Below are positions 32,890 through 44,825 of a stretch of DNA of 64,000 nt, piece by piece. The position numbers and the translations under genes are program-made. How positions within the stretch are numbered: position 1 is the first letter of the stretch; each line of letters begins with the position of its first letter. The notes under the pieces are model-generated. The model was not told where the DNA came from, did not search any database, and worked only from the letters and a program-made list of their open reading frames with translations. The stretch covers positions 73,888,986 through 73,952,985 of the forward strand of contig CM018693.1 of the NCBI GenBank assembly GCA_009363875.1. Reading direction: 5' to 3'. The DNA comes from Mikania micrantha (taxonomy: Eukaryota > Streptophyta > Magnoliopsida > Asterales > Asteraceae).

Positions 32890-35800
32890 TGTCACACCCC
32901 GAGCCGGCGGGGTTGGATCGGAGTCCCCGTCGGGCGGAAGGTTCCCGGGGCACGATATCGTGAGTGATAATCGAAAGTGATCAGATTGTTTACATTGCAC
33001 ATGATATAAATGAGAAATGCTAATATAATAGAATTACAAATATAAATTACATCTGAATCGTTCATAATTTAACAATGTAAATCTATCATAAACATCATAA
33101 ATTAACTATCTTGTAACTACACAAGATGTACAAAATAATTGTGTAATGATGTTTCCCCAAAAATATGCAGGTCCAAAAATATAAAGCCTTCAATCTGAAG
33201 TCCTAGTCCAAAAGCTTAAGCTTCCTAGTTGACCTGTTCGTCACCTAAGAAGTCATGCAAAAATAAAATCAACACATGGTTGGTGAGTTCATATAGTTTT
33301 AGTAATTGAAAATGATTTGAAAACCACCTTTGGTAAAGACCCTAACCTCATTAACACCACATGTAATATCCACATCGGTAGGCTTATATATAGGGCATAT
33401 GTAAGGGACAAGCCTTAGCCAACATCCCACCACATACTAATATGCATATGACACTGCTGTTAATGATAATTAAGCATTTTTACCCTTAACACAATCCCAT
33501 AAGTTCTTCTGTTTGTTGTCCCTGTAATTACAACCATTTGAAATCCATGTTGATTTCATAAGTTCATCACGCAATATGATCAACCATAGTAATTGTATAA
33601 ACAGTTATAAATGCTTAAGTAAATAAATAAATAAACATTTAATAAAATGTTTCGTTTGATTCCTTGAACTCACACACTTGTTTTGTCAAAATGTCTAGTT
33701 TGATTCGTTTGAAATGTTTTGATTCGTTGAAATGTTTTAGTTTAATCCGATTATTCACTTAATTTATAAGTAAATCAATTAGTAAACCTGCATAAAATTC
33801 TTCCTAAACATGGTCTAGGATAACATTTATATATGTAATACATATAAATTTAAAAGCATTTAAGTAAACAATTTAAATAACAGTTTACGCATGCTTCTCA
33901 GCCCCGCGTTTTAAAACAAAATATTTAGAAAAGGGGCAATGAACTCACCTGTGTTGATAGCTAATGTACTATCACAGAATACGCACTCTTGTTTGTAGGC
34001 TAAGTATCTTCAGTTCCTGAGTTATTTTATAAGAATTCGAATATAATAAGTACGCGTAATAGTCGTTGTGCCTAAGTCTTTGTCTTGGTGTGTGTAACTA
34101 AGTGTCCTAGTACTAAGTGTATCTAGAATCTAATCTAACTTAGTTACCCTTTTTAATGATCCCAATTCCCATAGTTAGTTATAATAACTTACTTTTATAT
34201 TTTTTTTAGAAATTTCGGCAGATTTAAAAGCCAGACAATTACATTGTCTATTTTATAACAAAATCCCAATCAATGATATTAAAACTAACTTTTATAACAA
34301 AATTAACTTAAAGAAACCAATGCCATTTATAATTCACATTTCAAATTAAACAAGACTTTAGATATTATTAATTCAACTTTTATGAATTTATAACGCCTTC
34401 ATTTTATGTAAACATCATTACTTAAGGTATGTTGTGCTTAATTAAACCCTATTGGGCCCACTTTGGCCCAATTAAGTACCTTTGATTCTCAATTGATTTA
34501 CCAACTTGTGTTCTTGATTCTTATGGACTTATAACCGTTTTACCCTATTTGTTAAACGATCTAAGCTGTTCAACATTTAGTCATATATATGCATGCATGA
34601 TTAGGGTTTCCTTCTTGTTCATGCACACACCCATATATATGATTTGTCCACGTACACCCATGCACACACATAACTATATAAACCCATGCATGTTCATTAT
34701 AGGCTTAACTTCTCATGCTACTTAGGTTTTTATGGCCAACTAATCATTCCTTAGATCATCACCACTAGTTTCGTTGATCCTAGTCCCATGTCGACTTCAT
34801 TAAACGATTTTTAAGCTTTGCATGAGGTCCAGGGCAGCGAACCTATGGTCTTAACCCATAGGTTCGGCTGAGTTTTACCATGTGAGGGTTTGGCTACATA
34901 AAAATGATCCTAGGGTTCGGCTGCCTCTTCTAATTCCAACGAACCCTCAAGGTTCGGCCCTTGTGTAGCCATTTGATTCCAGGTTCGTGTAGACAAAGGG
35001 TTCGTTGGCCCAGGGTTCGTGAACTGAAATAGGTTCGGCTCTAGGGTTACGGCTGGGTTCGGCTGATGCTGATTGGAGTTCGTTCACGAACCTATGTAAT
35101 TCCTTGGCTGCCATCCTCGATCTTGAGACCTCCACCTGTCACAACTCAATCCTAAAGCTATCTAAACGTGTAAGACATCTTAATCTAAGTGTTTTAGGTG
35201 TGTAATACCGATTCTAATCAAAATACAACGTGAACTCGTGAAAACCCTATAAAAACCGAAGATAAAATGAACTTTTACCTTAGATTTCGTGGATGAAATT
35301 TCACAATGCTTGTACTTCCGAAATCTACACGATGAGAGGATCGTAATAACGCCTAGAACACTTGAATCCGACGAGATTTAGGCTTCCAAAACATAGAAAG
35401 AAGGTGTTTGCTTGTGAAGAACTAGAGAGAGAGGGAGATAGACGAATTTTTAGTGAAAATGAGGGGAATGGTGGTGGTTGTGACATTGATGTCACATTAA
35501 ATGTGGGATAAAATACCCACTCGTTCGCTCTCGTTCGGTTTCGCGTAAAATTGCCGTTTCGCGTAGTTTTCGTGACTAAACGACACGACTTATAACGTTA
35601 GAAATCATTTATTTATTCTAGATTGTGATTCCTAATAAATTAACTAATATTTTCTATTTATTTAATTTAAAATATAAATTCACTGTTTAAATTGAAATGT
35701 ACGGTCGTCGCGCGTATTCGTTCGAATCGTCACCCGTACGAACACGGCGGTAACTATACTTTTCAATCTTGTTTTCTAATTATAGAATATCATTCAGAAC

Positions 35801-36154
35801 CTTAAACTTCCAGATATATTCGTACAGATCGTCACCTATACGAATAACCCGTCGATTTAGCATTCACATAACAATATTCATGTGTTTTGTTCTAAAGACC
35901 TCACATACGTTTATAAATCCTAACAAATAATCACATGATGGTTCTGTGTTGTCAAATATTTATCTGACTCAAGAACCATTTCTTTGAACTGTGTTTCTGT
36001 TAAATGTTTCTGAATTTGTTCTATGACAACACAAAATGATAATGATAGATGATATGAATATGAATGTACTGAAATGTATATGTTCGTACCTGTTTTACTG
36101 TTTATACACTGTAGAGATCACTGTTCCGGTGACTGTTCCGGCACTGATGTTACA
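32890..36154 (-). repeat. LTR3 of the array
   Basis: 3265 bp, the near-identical copy of LTR2 shifted by 8143 bp, with the same 419-bp and 20-bp deletions. Only a few substitutions were seen (for example AAGTAAATC against AAGAAAATC, and GGGTTACGG against GGGTGACGG). Candidate intron at 33245-33948 and TATA box at 34025-34031 by the fixed offset. Confidence 0.9.
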
Positions 36155-36155
36155 G

Positions 36156-36167
36156 TCTCCCCTTGTT
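36156..36167 (-). promoter_or_regulatory. Polypurine tract of internal region 3
   Basis: AACAAGGGGAGA on the minus strand beside LTR3. Confidence 0.85.
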
Positions 36168-36188
36168 AGAGAAATTTCGTCCCGAAAT

Positions 36189-36974
36189 TTAAGAGTTGTT
36201 ATCGGGTACAGCTTCCTCTTCAAACGGTTGGGGATACTTTGTCTTCATGTGATCTTCACATTCCCAAGTAAACTCGGGTCCGCGTCTTGAATTCCATCGA
36301 ACCTTTACAATCGGAATACGGCTTCGCCTCTGTTGTTTAACCTTGCGATCCATAATCTCCAAAGGTTCTTCAATGAAATGTAACTGTTCATCGACTTGAA
36401 TCTCTTTGATTGGAATGACGAGAGACTCGTCAGCAAGGCATTTCTTTAAGTTAGAGACGAGAAACACTTCATGCGCACCATTGAGTTCGTCAGGTAATCT
36501 CAGTCTATACGCCACGGGACCAATACGCTCGATGATCTCGAACGGTCCCACGTATCGTGGTGCTAATTTACCTTTCTTTCCAAAGCGTACAACGCCTTTC
36601 CATGGGGATACCTTCAACATGACTCGGTCTCCCACATGGAATTCCAACGGCTTACGCCGTTTGTCAGCGTAGCTCTTTTGTCTGCTCCTCGTTGCTTGTA
36701 GTCTTCTTTGAATCTGAGCTATCTTGTCAGTGGTTTCCTGAATAAGTTCTGGCCCAGTTATTCGATTGTCTCCAATTTCAGTCCAGCAGATCGGTGATCG
36801 ACATTTCCGACCATAGAGAGCCTCGAATGGTGCGCATCCGATACTGCTGTGATAACTGTTATTGTAGGAGAACTCGATCAGTGGTAAATGGGAGTCCCAG
36901 TTCCCAACGAAGTCCAATACACATGTTCTCAACATGTCCTCTAGGGTTTGAATCAGTACGTTCGCTTTGACCAT
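36189..36974 (-). pseudogene. int3: integrase C-terminal half and chromodomain after a frameshift
   Basis: A 261-codon frame equivalent to 28046-28831, with the same shifted N-terminus from the shared extra base (36954). It differs from int2 at two residues by eye (RRLQATRSR against RRLQVTRSR, and KYPQPFEEE against KYPQLFEEE). The chromodomain tail is present. Confidence 0.88.
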
Positions 36975-38532
36975 CCGTTTGTGGATGGTAAGCTGTACTC
37001 AGATTTAACTGTGTCCCTAGAGATTTCTGCAGTGATTGCCAGAACCTTGATGTGAATCTGCTGTCTCTATGAGAGATAATAGACAATGGCACACCGTGGC
37101 GCACCACTATCTCATTGATGTATAATCTTGCCATTTTATCCATCGTGAAGGTCTCACGCATAGGCAATAAGTGAGCAGATTTGGTTAAACGATCAATGAT
37201 CACCCAAATTGTATCATGACCACTGGAAGTGCGGGGTAGCTTGGTAATGAAGTCCATAGCTATTTGTTCCCACTTCCAGAGCGGAATCTCAGGCTGTTCC
37301 AGTAGCCCAGACGGTCTCTGGTGTTCCGCCTTTATCTTCGCACACGTAAGACACTGTCCGACGTACTCGGCTATTTCTTTCTTCATCCCCGGCCACCAAT
37401 AAAATCCACGCAAGTCTTGGTACATTTTATTAGCGCCTGGGTGAACAGAGTATTTAGTCTTGTGTGCTTTATCGAAGATTAGTTTTCTCAATTCGTCTAC
37501 CGCTGGGATCCATATGCGTTCCCGGTAATAGATCATTCCATCGGGCTTCGTGTCGAACTGTTTCTCTGCTCCACAATCAAGTTCCTTCTTCAGATTTCCC
37601 CGGTCAAGTGCTTCTTGTTGTGCTTGAATAATCTTGTCACTCAAACTGGTCTGCACGGTTATCCCCATTGCTCTAACACGTAGGGGTTTGACCCATTCCT
37701 TCCGGCTCAAGGCATCAGCTACAACGTTCGCCTTTCCCGGATGGTACTTGATCACCCAATCGTAATCACTCAAAAGTTCAACCCAACGGCGTTGTCGCAT
37801 GTTGAGTTCCTTCGGATCAAAGATGTGTTGCAGACTTTTGTGATCAGTGAATATGGTACACTTGGTGCCATATAAGTAATATCTCCAAATCTTCAACGCG
37901 AAGATTACAGCCCCCAGTTCAAGATCATGAGTAGTGTAGTTCTTCTCATGAATCTTCAACTGTCTTGATGCATAGGCTATGACTTTGTCCCGTTGCATTA
38001 ACACACAACCGAGTCCCTGGTGGGAAGCATCACAGTATTCAACAAAGTCATCGCTTCCTTCTGGGAGAGACAGGATTGGAGCATTACATAATTTATGTTT
38101 CAATGTCTGGAAAGCATTCTCTTGTTTCTGCTCCCAGACGAACGGTTCACTTTTCTGAGTTAGTTTGGTGAGTGGCAAGGCTATTTTAGAAAAGTTTGAG
38201 ATAAACCTTCTGTAATAACCCGCCAATCCCAGAAAAGACCGTATCTCTGTCGGTGTCTTCGGAGTATCCCAGTTCTTTATCGCCTCGATCTTGGCAGGAT
38301 CAACGTGTATTCCTTCGCTGTTGACTACATGTCCCAGAAATTGAACTTCTCTTAGCCAAAATTCACATTTAGAGAATTTGGCATAGAGTTTCTTTTCCTT
38401 CAATAGCTCCAAGATCTTTCTGAGGTGTTGCTCATGTTCTGTTTTGGTCTTGGAATAAATCAGTATGTCATCAATGAAAACAATGACAAACTGATCCAAA
38501 TATGGCTTGCACACTCGGTTCATGAGGTCCAT
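36859..38532 (-). pseudogene. int3: RT C-part, RNase H and integrase N-half
   Basis: 557 codons, nearly the same as int2: FIDDILIYS, the four RNase H catalytic contexts, the integrase zinc domain, and the Asp-to-His change in IISHRDSRF (base 37071). A private change gives KCEFWLREV where int1 and int2 have KCELWLREV. It ends at the same frameshift as int2. Shared defects show that int2 and int3 pol descend from one damaged copy. Confidence 0.9.
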
Positions 38533-40871
38533 GAAAACCGTTGTGCATTTGTCAATCCAAAAGGCATCACCATAAATTCATAATGCCCGTATCTTGTTTG
38601 GAAAGCCGTTTTCGGTATGTCTTCATCTTGGACTCTCAGCTGATGATATCCAGACCGCAAGTCAATCTTTGAGAAGTATTGAGCTCCTTGCAGCTGGTCA
38701 AACAAATCATCAATCCTCGGCAATGGATACCGATTCTTGATGGTTAGTTTGTTCAGCTCCCTATAATCTATGCGCATTCTGAACGATCCGTCTTTCTTCT
38801 TCACGAACAAAACCAGAGCTCCCCAAGGTGAGTAGCTCGGTCTTATGAAACCTTTGTCAAGTAGCTCCTGTAACTGATTAGACAAATCCTGCATCTCTGA
38901 AGGTGCTAACCTGTAAGGAGATTTAGCAACTGGGGTTGCTCCAGGAATTAAGTCAATACGAAACTCTACCGGTCGCATATGTGGCAAACCTGGTAGGTCT
39001 TCAGGAAACACTTCAGGATATTCTTTCACTACTGGTACATCTTGAATCTTTTTCTTACCCTTCCCTTTTTCCACCACATGAGCCAAGAATGCCACACACT
39101 GCTTCTGTAGACACTTACGCGCCTTTATGCAAGAGATGATTTTGACACTTCGTTTTGCTTGATCCCCTTTCACTTCCAATACACGATCACTCTGCAATGG
39201 AATTCGAAGCAGCTTTTCAGAGCAGATGACCTCCACTCGATGAGACGAAATCCAATCCATTCCAACAATGATATCAAAACTACCCAGCTCCATCGGTATC
39301 AAATCGATGGTAAATGTATGATCATTAAGTGTCAATGGGCAATTTCTATAAACTGTGCTAACCGTAATCTGTTTTCCGTTAGCTACCTCTATAATGTAAG
39401 GGGAATCTAACTGTTCCTCTATAGAATCTAATTGGCATGCAAAATCGGCAGAGATAAAACTCTGATCCGCACCAGTGTCAAATAGAACGGAAGCATAAAA
39501 GTCATGTAAGAGAAACGTACCAGTGACCACATTCGGGTCCTGGCGTGCAGCTGGGGCTCCGATGGCAAAGGCTCGTCCACAGGGTGCTTGAACTGCTGGT
39601 TGTGCCTTCTTCGGGCAGTTCTTCGCAAAGTGGCCTTGTTCGCCACAGTTATAGCATCCACCATTGTTCTGATTAGCTGGTGGAGGGAGAGCCAAAGCAG
39701 CATTGTTGGCTGCTTGGTTAGGTGTCATTCGGCAGTATTGGACCCAATGGCCCTTTCTTCCACATCCTGTGCATTGCTTGCAGGGAGTGTTAGCAATGTG
39801 ATGATACTGGAACTTGGCACAAAGAGGAAACGTGCCAGTGTAGGGTTTGCGGTTGAGGTTCTGTGGTGCTGCTGCTACTTGTTGAAGAGGTGTGGCCACC
39901 GTGTAGTTCTTGATGGTCTTCTGTTTCTTCTTCTGGTGGTGGTGGGGTTTCTTTGAAGACTCAGCTTTGTTCTTGCTGGGTTCAGCCTCCTTCTTTAGGA
40001 CTCCAGAGGCTACCATGAGATCAGTGAGTTTCCCAGACAATCTCACTGCAGATTCAACAGTAATAGGGTTGGCTGAAACAACCATGCCCTGAATGCAGGC
40101 GGGAAGTCCACCCACATATCTTTCTATCCTTTTCTCCAAGGTTGGTACCATGTCTGGCACCAAAGCAACTAACTCGTGGTAACGAGTAGTGTAACCCATG
40201 TGATCAGCCCCCTTCATCACATGGTTGGATAACTCAACCTCTAATTTCTGCAGCTCATTCTTGGGGCAGAATTCTGTTCGCAACAGTGTCTTGAAGTCTT
40301 CCCATGGCATGGCCATAGCTTCCTCTCTTCCTCAGGCGTTGATCTGACCGTTCCACCAAGTCAGAGCCCGTTTGTTGAATGTTCCAGCTGAGTAACGGAC
40401 CTTGTGATGTTCTGGGCAGCTACAAAGATCCAGAGTAGCTTCTATCTTTTCAATCCATTGGATTAATCCAACGGCTCCTTCAGACCCACTGAAGTTGGGT
40501 GGTTTACATCCTACAAATGACTTGTAGGAGTAATGGGATGAACCTCCAGTATTTCCACTGGCTTCTCCAGATGAGTTGCCAGTGTTGTTGATCTCGTTGC
40601 AAAGACGAAGGAACATCTCCGGTATTGCCTCTTTCATCTGATTTGTCATCTGGCTACTCAGTAACGTCACCAGAGCAATAGTAGCTGGATCCAGGGTAGG
40701 TGTTGTACCCGAACCAGATGTTTGGGTAATCAAAGGAGGAGGGGGAGGAGGAGGTGGAGGAGGTGGCGGTGGTGAATCAGGTGGTGATGGTGTCGAAGAA
40801 TGTGGAGCTTGGTCTTGTGTTGACGTCAACAGAGGAGGTTGTCTTCGTGGCGGCATTCTGATCATAACCAA
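38520..40871 (-). pseudogene. int3: gag-protease-N-terminal RT with a nonsense codon in gag
   Basis: The same frame as the 783-codon ORF of int1 and int2, but codon 180 is TGA (40332-40334) where the others have CGA (Arg), a C-to-T change at a CpG. This splits it into 179 codons (poly-proline and capsid start, ending WWNGQINA) and a 598-codon remainder with both zinc knuckles, protease and RT start. The gag 5' part has several private substitutions (for example KPPNFSG and MKEAIPEMF), so it is the most diverged gag of the three. The shared RT frameshift lies near 38539-38546. Confidence 0.9.
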
Positions 40872-41016
40872 TAAAGTTATTGGTTAGTGAAATGATCAAA
40901 TATAGAAGACAGTATGCAAGAAAATTCCTAAGTCCTGTTTCTCTATATGCAGGGTCCCTAGGTTATAGTCTAGGCCAAACCGTTTAAATAAGTGACCTAT
41001 ATTTCTCTATAACCAT

Positions 41017-41029
41017 GGCTCTGATACCA
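41017..41029 (-). promoter_or_regulatory. Primer binding site of internal region 3
   Basis: TGGTATCAGAGCC on the minus strand next to LTR4. Confidence 0.9.
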
Positions 41030-41386
41030 ATCTGTCACACCCCGAGCCGGCGGGTTGGATCGGAGTCCCCGTCGGGCGGAAGGTTCCCGGGGCACGATAT
41101 CGTGAGTGATAATCGAAAGTGATCAGATTGTTTACATTGCACATGATATAAATGAGAAATGCTAATATAATAGAATTACAAATATAAATTACATCCGAAT
41201 CGTTCATAATTTAAAAATGTAAATCTATCATAAACATCATAAATTAACTATCTTGTAAATACACAAGATGTACAAAATAATTGTGTAATGATGTTTCCCC
41301 AAAAATATGCAGGTCCAAAAATATAAAGCCTTATATCTGAAGTCCTAGTCCAAAAGCATAAGCTTCCTAGTTGACCTGTTCGTCAC

Positions 41387-42447
41387 CTGAGAAGTCATGC
41401 AAAAATAAAATCAACACACCCTAACCTCATTAACACCACATGTAATATCCACATCGGTAGGCTTATATATAGGGCATATGTAAGGGACAAGCCTTAGCCA
41501 ACATCCCACCACATACTAATATGCATATGACACTGCTGTTAATGATAATTAAGCATTTTTACCCTTAACACAATCCCATAAGTTCTTCTGTTTGTTGTCC
41601 CTGTAATTACAACCATTTGAAATCCATGTTGATTTCATAAGTTCATCACGCAATATGATCAACCATAGTAATTATATAAACAGTTATAAATGCTTAAGTA
41701 AATAAATAAATAAACATTTAATAAAATCTAAGTCCTAATGATTGGGGCTTTTGTCAATCTAGGTACTTAGTGGTTAGGGAATCTGTAAATATCCTCAAAC
41801 ATACGACCTACAAATCCAAGGGTCTAGCTAGGACTTCTTGAATTGTAGGGTTTTTGTTTCATCTGTTTTGGCATATGTTATCTCTGATATTTCCCAGGCT
41901 TTCCCTTGAAAACGTTTTATTGATTCGTCTGATTTTATTACAAGATGTACTTGATTCGTTGATCATAGAATACTAGATTCATTGATCAATTGTACACTTG
42001 ATTCATTGTTCAACAAACACTTGATTTGTAGAACATTGAATATTGTCTTTGCAAAGATTGTTTCGTTTGATTCGTTGAAATCCCACACTTGTTTCGTCAA
42101 AATGTTTCGTTTGATTCATTGAAATCACCCATTTGATTCGTCAAAATGTTTCGTTTGATTCCTTGAACTCACACACTTGTTTTGTCAAAATGTCTAGTTT
42201 GATTCGTTTGAAATGTTTTGATTCGTTGAAATGTTTTAGTTTAATCCGATTATTCACTTAATTTATAAGTAAATCAATTAGTAAACATGCATAAAATTCT
42301 TCCTAAACATGGTCTAGGATAACATTTATATATGTAAAACATATAAATTTAAAAGCATTTAAGTAAACAATTTAAATAACAGTTTACGCATGTTTCTCAG
42401 CTCCGCGTTTTAAAACAAAATGTTTAGAAAAGGGGCAATGAACTCAC
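41387..42447 (-). promoter_or_regulatory. Candidate leader intron in LTR4
   Basis: Donor CATAG|GTGAGTTCATTG (42447) and acceptor ACTTCTCAG|GTGACGAAC (41387). It includes the 44-46-bp tandem repeats near 42057-42235. Of the array copies only this donor has TAG instead of CAG before the GT. Confidence 0.4.
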
Positions 42448-42523
42448 CTATGTTGATGGCTAATGTACTATCACAGAATACGCACTCTTGTTTGTAGGCT
42501 AAGTATCTTCAGTTCCTGAGTTA

Positions 42524-42530
42524 TTTTATA
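42524..42530 (-). promoter_or_regulatory. TATA box of LTR4
   Basis: TATAAAA on the minus strand, same context as in LTR1-LTR3. As the 5' terminal LTR this would be the promoter for the array. Confidence 0.5.
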
Positions 42531-44820
42531 AGAATTCGAATATAATAAGTGCGCGTAATAGTCGTTGTGCCTAAGTCTTTGTCTTGGTGTGTGTAACTAA
42601 GTGTCCTAGTACTAAGTGTATCTAGAATCTAATCTAACTTAGTTACCCTTTTTAATGATCCCAATTCCTATAGTTAGTTATAATAACTTACTTTTATATT
42701 TTTTTTTTAGAAATTTCGGCAGAGTTTCCTTTGTTTTATGTTTAAAAAGCCAGACAATTACATTGTCTATTTTATAACAAAATCCCAATCAATGATATTA
42801 AAACTAACTTTTATAACAAAATTAACTTAAAAGAAACCAATGCCATTTATAATTCACATTTCAAATTAAACAAGACTTTAGATATTATTAATTCAACTTT
42901 TATGAATTTATAACGCCTTCATTTTATGTAAACATCATTACTTAAGGTATGTTGGGCTTAATTAAACCCTATTGGGCCCACTTTGGCCCAATTAAGTACC
43001 TTTGATTCTCAATTGATTTACCAACTTGTGTTCTTGATTCTTATGGACTTATAACCATTTTACCCTATTTGTGAAACGATCTTAGGTGTTCAACATTTAG
43101 TCATATATATGCATGCATGATTAGGGTTTCCTTCTTGTTCATGCACACACCCATATATATATGATTTGTCCACGTACACCCATGCACACACATAACTATA
43201 TAAACCCATGCATGTTCATTATAGGCTTAACTTCTCATGCTACTTAGGTTTTTATGGCCAACTAATCATTCCTTAGATCATCACCACTAGTTTCGTTGAT
43301 CCTAGTCCCATCTCGACTTCATTAAACGATTTTTAAGCTTTGCATGAGGTCCAGGGCAGCGAACCTATGGTCTTAACCCATAGGTTCGGCTGAGTTTTAC
43401 CATGTGAGGGTTCGGCTACATAAAAATGATCCTAGGGTTCGGCTGCCTCTTCTAATTCCAACGAACCCTCAAGGTTCGGCCCTTGTGTAGCCATTTGATT
43501 CCAGGTTCGTGTAGACGAAGGGTTCGTTGGCCCATGGTTCGTCACCCTAAGGTTCGGTTAGGATTCTAGGGTTCGCCATGCATGCAAGTTCGACTTCTAG
43601 GGTTCGTTGCTATCTATAAGGTTCGGTGCAGGTGGCTACACAGGTTCGTTGCAGATCGATCAGATGGACAGGTTCGTGAGTCAGGCTGCAGGGTTCGGTG
43701 CCCAGGGTTCGTGAACTGAAATAGGTTCGGCTCTAGGGTTACGGCCAGGTTCGGCTGATGCTGATTAGAGTTCATTCACGAACCTGTGTAATTCCTTGGC
43801 TACCATCCTGGATCTTGAGACCTCCACCTGTCACAACTCAATCCTAAAGCTATCTAAACGTGTAAGACATCTTAATCTAAGTGTTTTAGGTGTGTAATAC
43901 CGATTCTAATCAAAATACAACGTGAACTCGTGAAAACCCTATAAAAACCGAAGATAAAATGAACTTTTACCTTAGATTTCGTGGATGAAATTTCACAATG
44001 CTTGTACTTCCGAAATCTACACGATGAGAGAATCGTAATGACGCCTAGAACACTTGAATCCGACGAGATGTATTGCTTGTGAAGAACTAGAGAGAGAGGG
44101 AGATAGACGAATTTTTAGTGAAAATGAGGGGAATGGTGGTGGTTGTGACATTAATGTCACATTAAATGTGGGATAAAATACCCACTCGTTCGGTCTCATT
44201 CGGTTTCGCGTAAAATTGCCGTTTCGCGTAGCTTTCGCGACTAAACGACACGACTTATAACGTTAGAAATCATTTATTTATTCTAGATTATGATTCCTAA
44301 TAAATTAACTAAAATTTTCTATTTATTTAATTTAAAATATTAATTCACTGTTTAAATTGAAATGTACGGTCGTCGCGCGTATTCGTTCGAATCGTCACCC
44401 GTACGAACACGGCGGTAACTATACTTTGCAATCTTGTTTTCTAATTATAGAATATCATTCAGAACGTTAAACTTTCAGATATATTCGTACAGATCGTCAC
44501 CTATACGAATAACCCGTCGATTTAGCATTCACATAACAATATTCATGTGTTTTGTTCTATAAGACCTCACATACGTTTATAAATCCTAACAAATAATCAC
44601 ATGATGGTTCTGTGTTGTCAAATATTTATCTGACTCAAGAATCATTGCTCTGAACTGTGTTTCTGTTAAATGTTTCTGAATTTGTTCTATGACAACACAA
44701 AATGATAATGATAGACGATATGAATATGAATGTACTGAAATGTATATGTTCGTACCTGTTTTACTGTTTATACACTGTAGAGATCACTGTTCCGGTGGCT
44801 GTTCCGGCACTGATGTTACA

Positions 44821-44825
44821 CATAG
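44821..44825. other. Right target-site duplication of the array (CATAG)
   Basis: CATAG directly after the CA end of LTR4, identical to 17935-17939. Confidence 0.9.

Larger units (their letters stand above)
17940..44820 (-). mobile_element. Three-unit tandem Tekay-type gypsy array from one insertion
   Basis: Four LTRs (17940-19869, 24747-28011, 32890-36154, 41033-44820) alternate with three internal regions of 4877, 4878 and 4878 bp, all on the minus strand. LTR2, LTR3 and LTR4 start exactly 8143 bp apart. Each internal region has a PBS next to its right LTR and a PPT next to its left LTR. The gag-protease-RT-RNase H-integrase-chromodomain order identifies a Tekay-like chromovirus. One CATAG duplication flanks the whole block and no duplication flanks the inner LTRs, so the array arose after a single integration by recombination. 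An assembly error in a near-identical repeat is the main alternative and needs long reads. Confidence 0.88.
41033..44820 (-). repeat. LTR4 of the array, the fullest copy
   Basis: 3788 bp. It keeps the 419-bp segment lost from LTR2 and LTR3 and the U3 lost from LTR1. Private features are a deletion of about 60 bp after 41416, about 165 extra bp of GGTTCG cassette (43531-43700) and a deletion of about 30 bp near 44070. In element orientation this is the 5' terminal LTR. TATA box 42524-42530. Its CA end is followed by the CATAG duplication. Confidence 0.9.

Noticed and set aside
17940..44820. Three independent insertions of the same element family
   Set aside because: Shared LTRs between neighbours, no duplications at inner LTRs, one CATAG pair outside and an exact 8143-bp period argue for recombination after one insertion.
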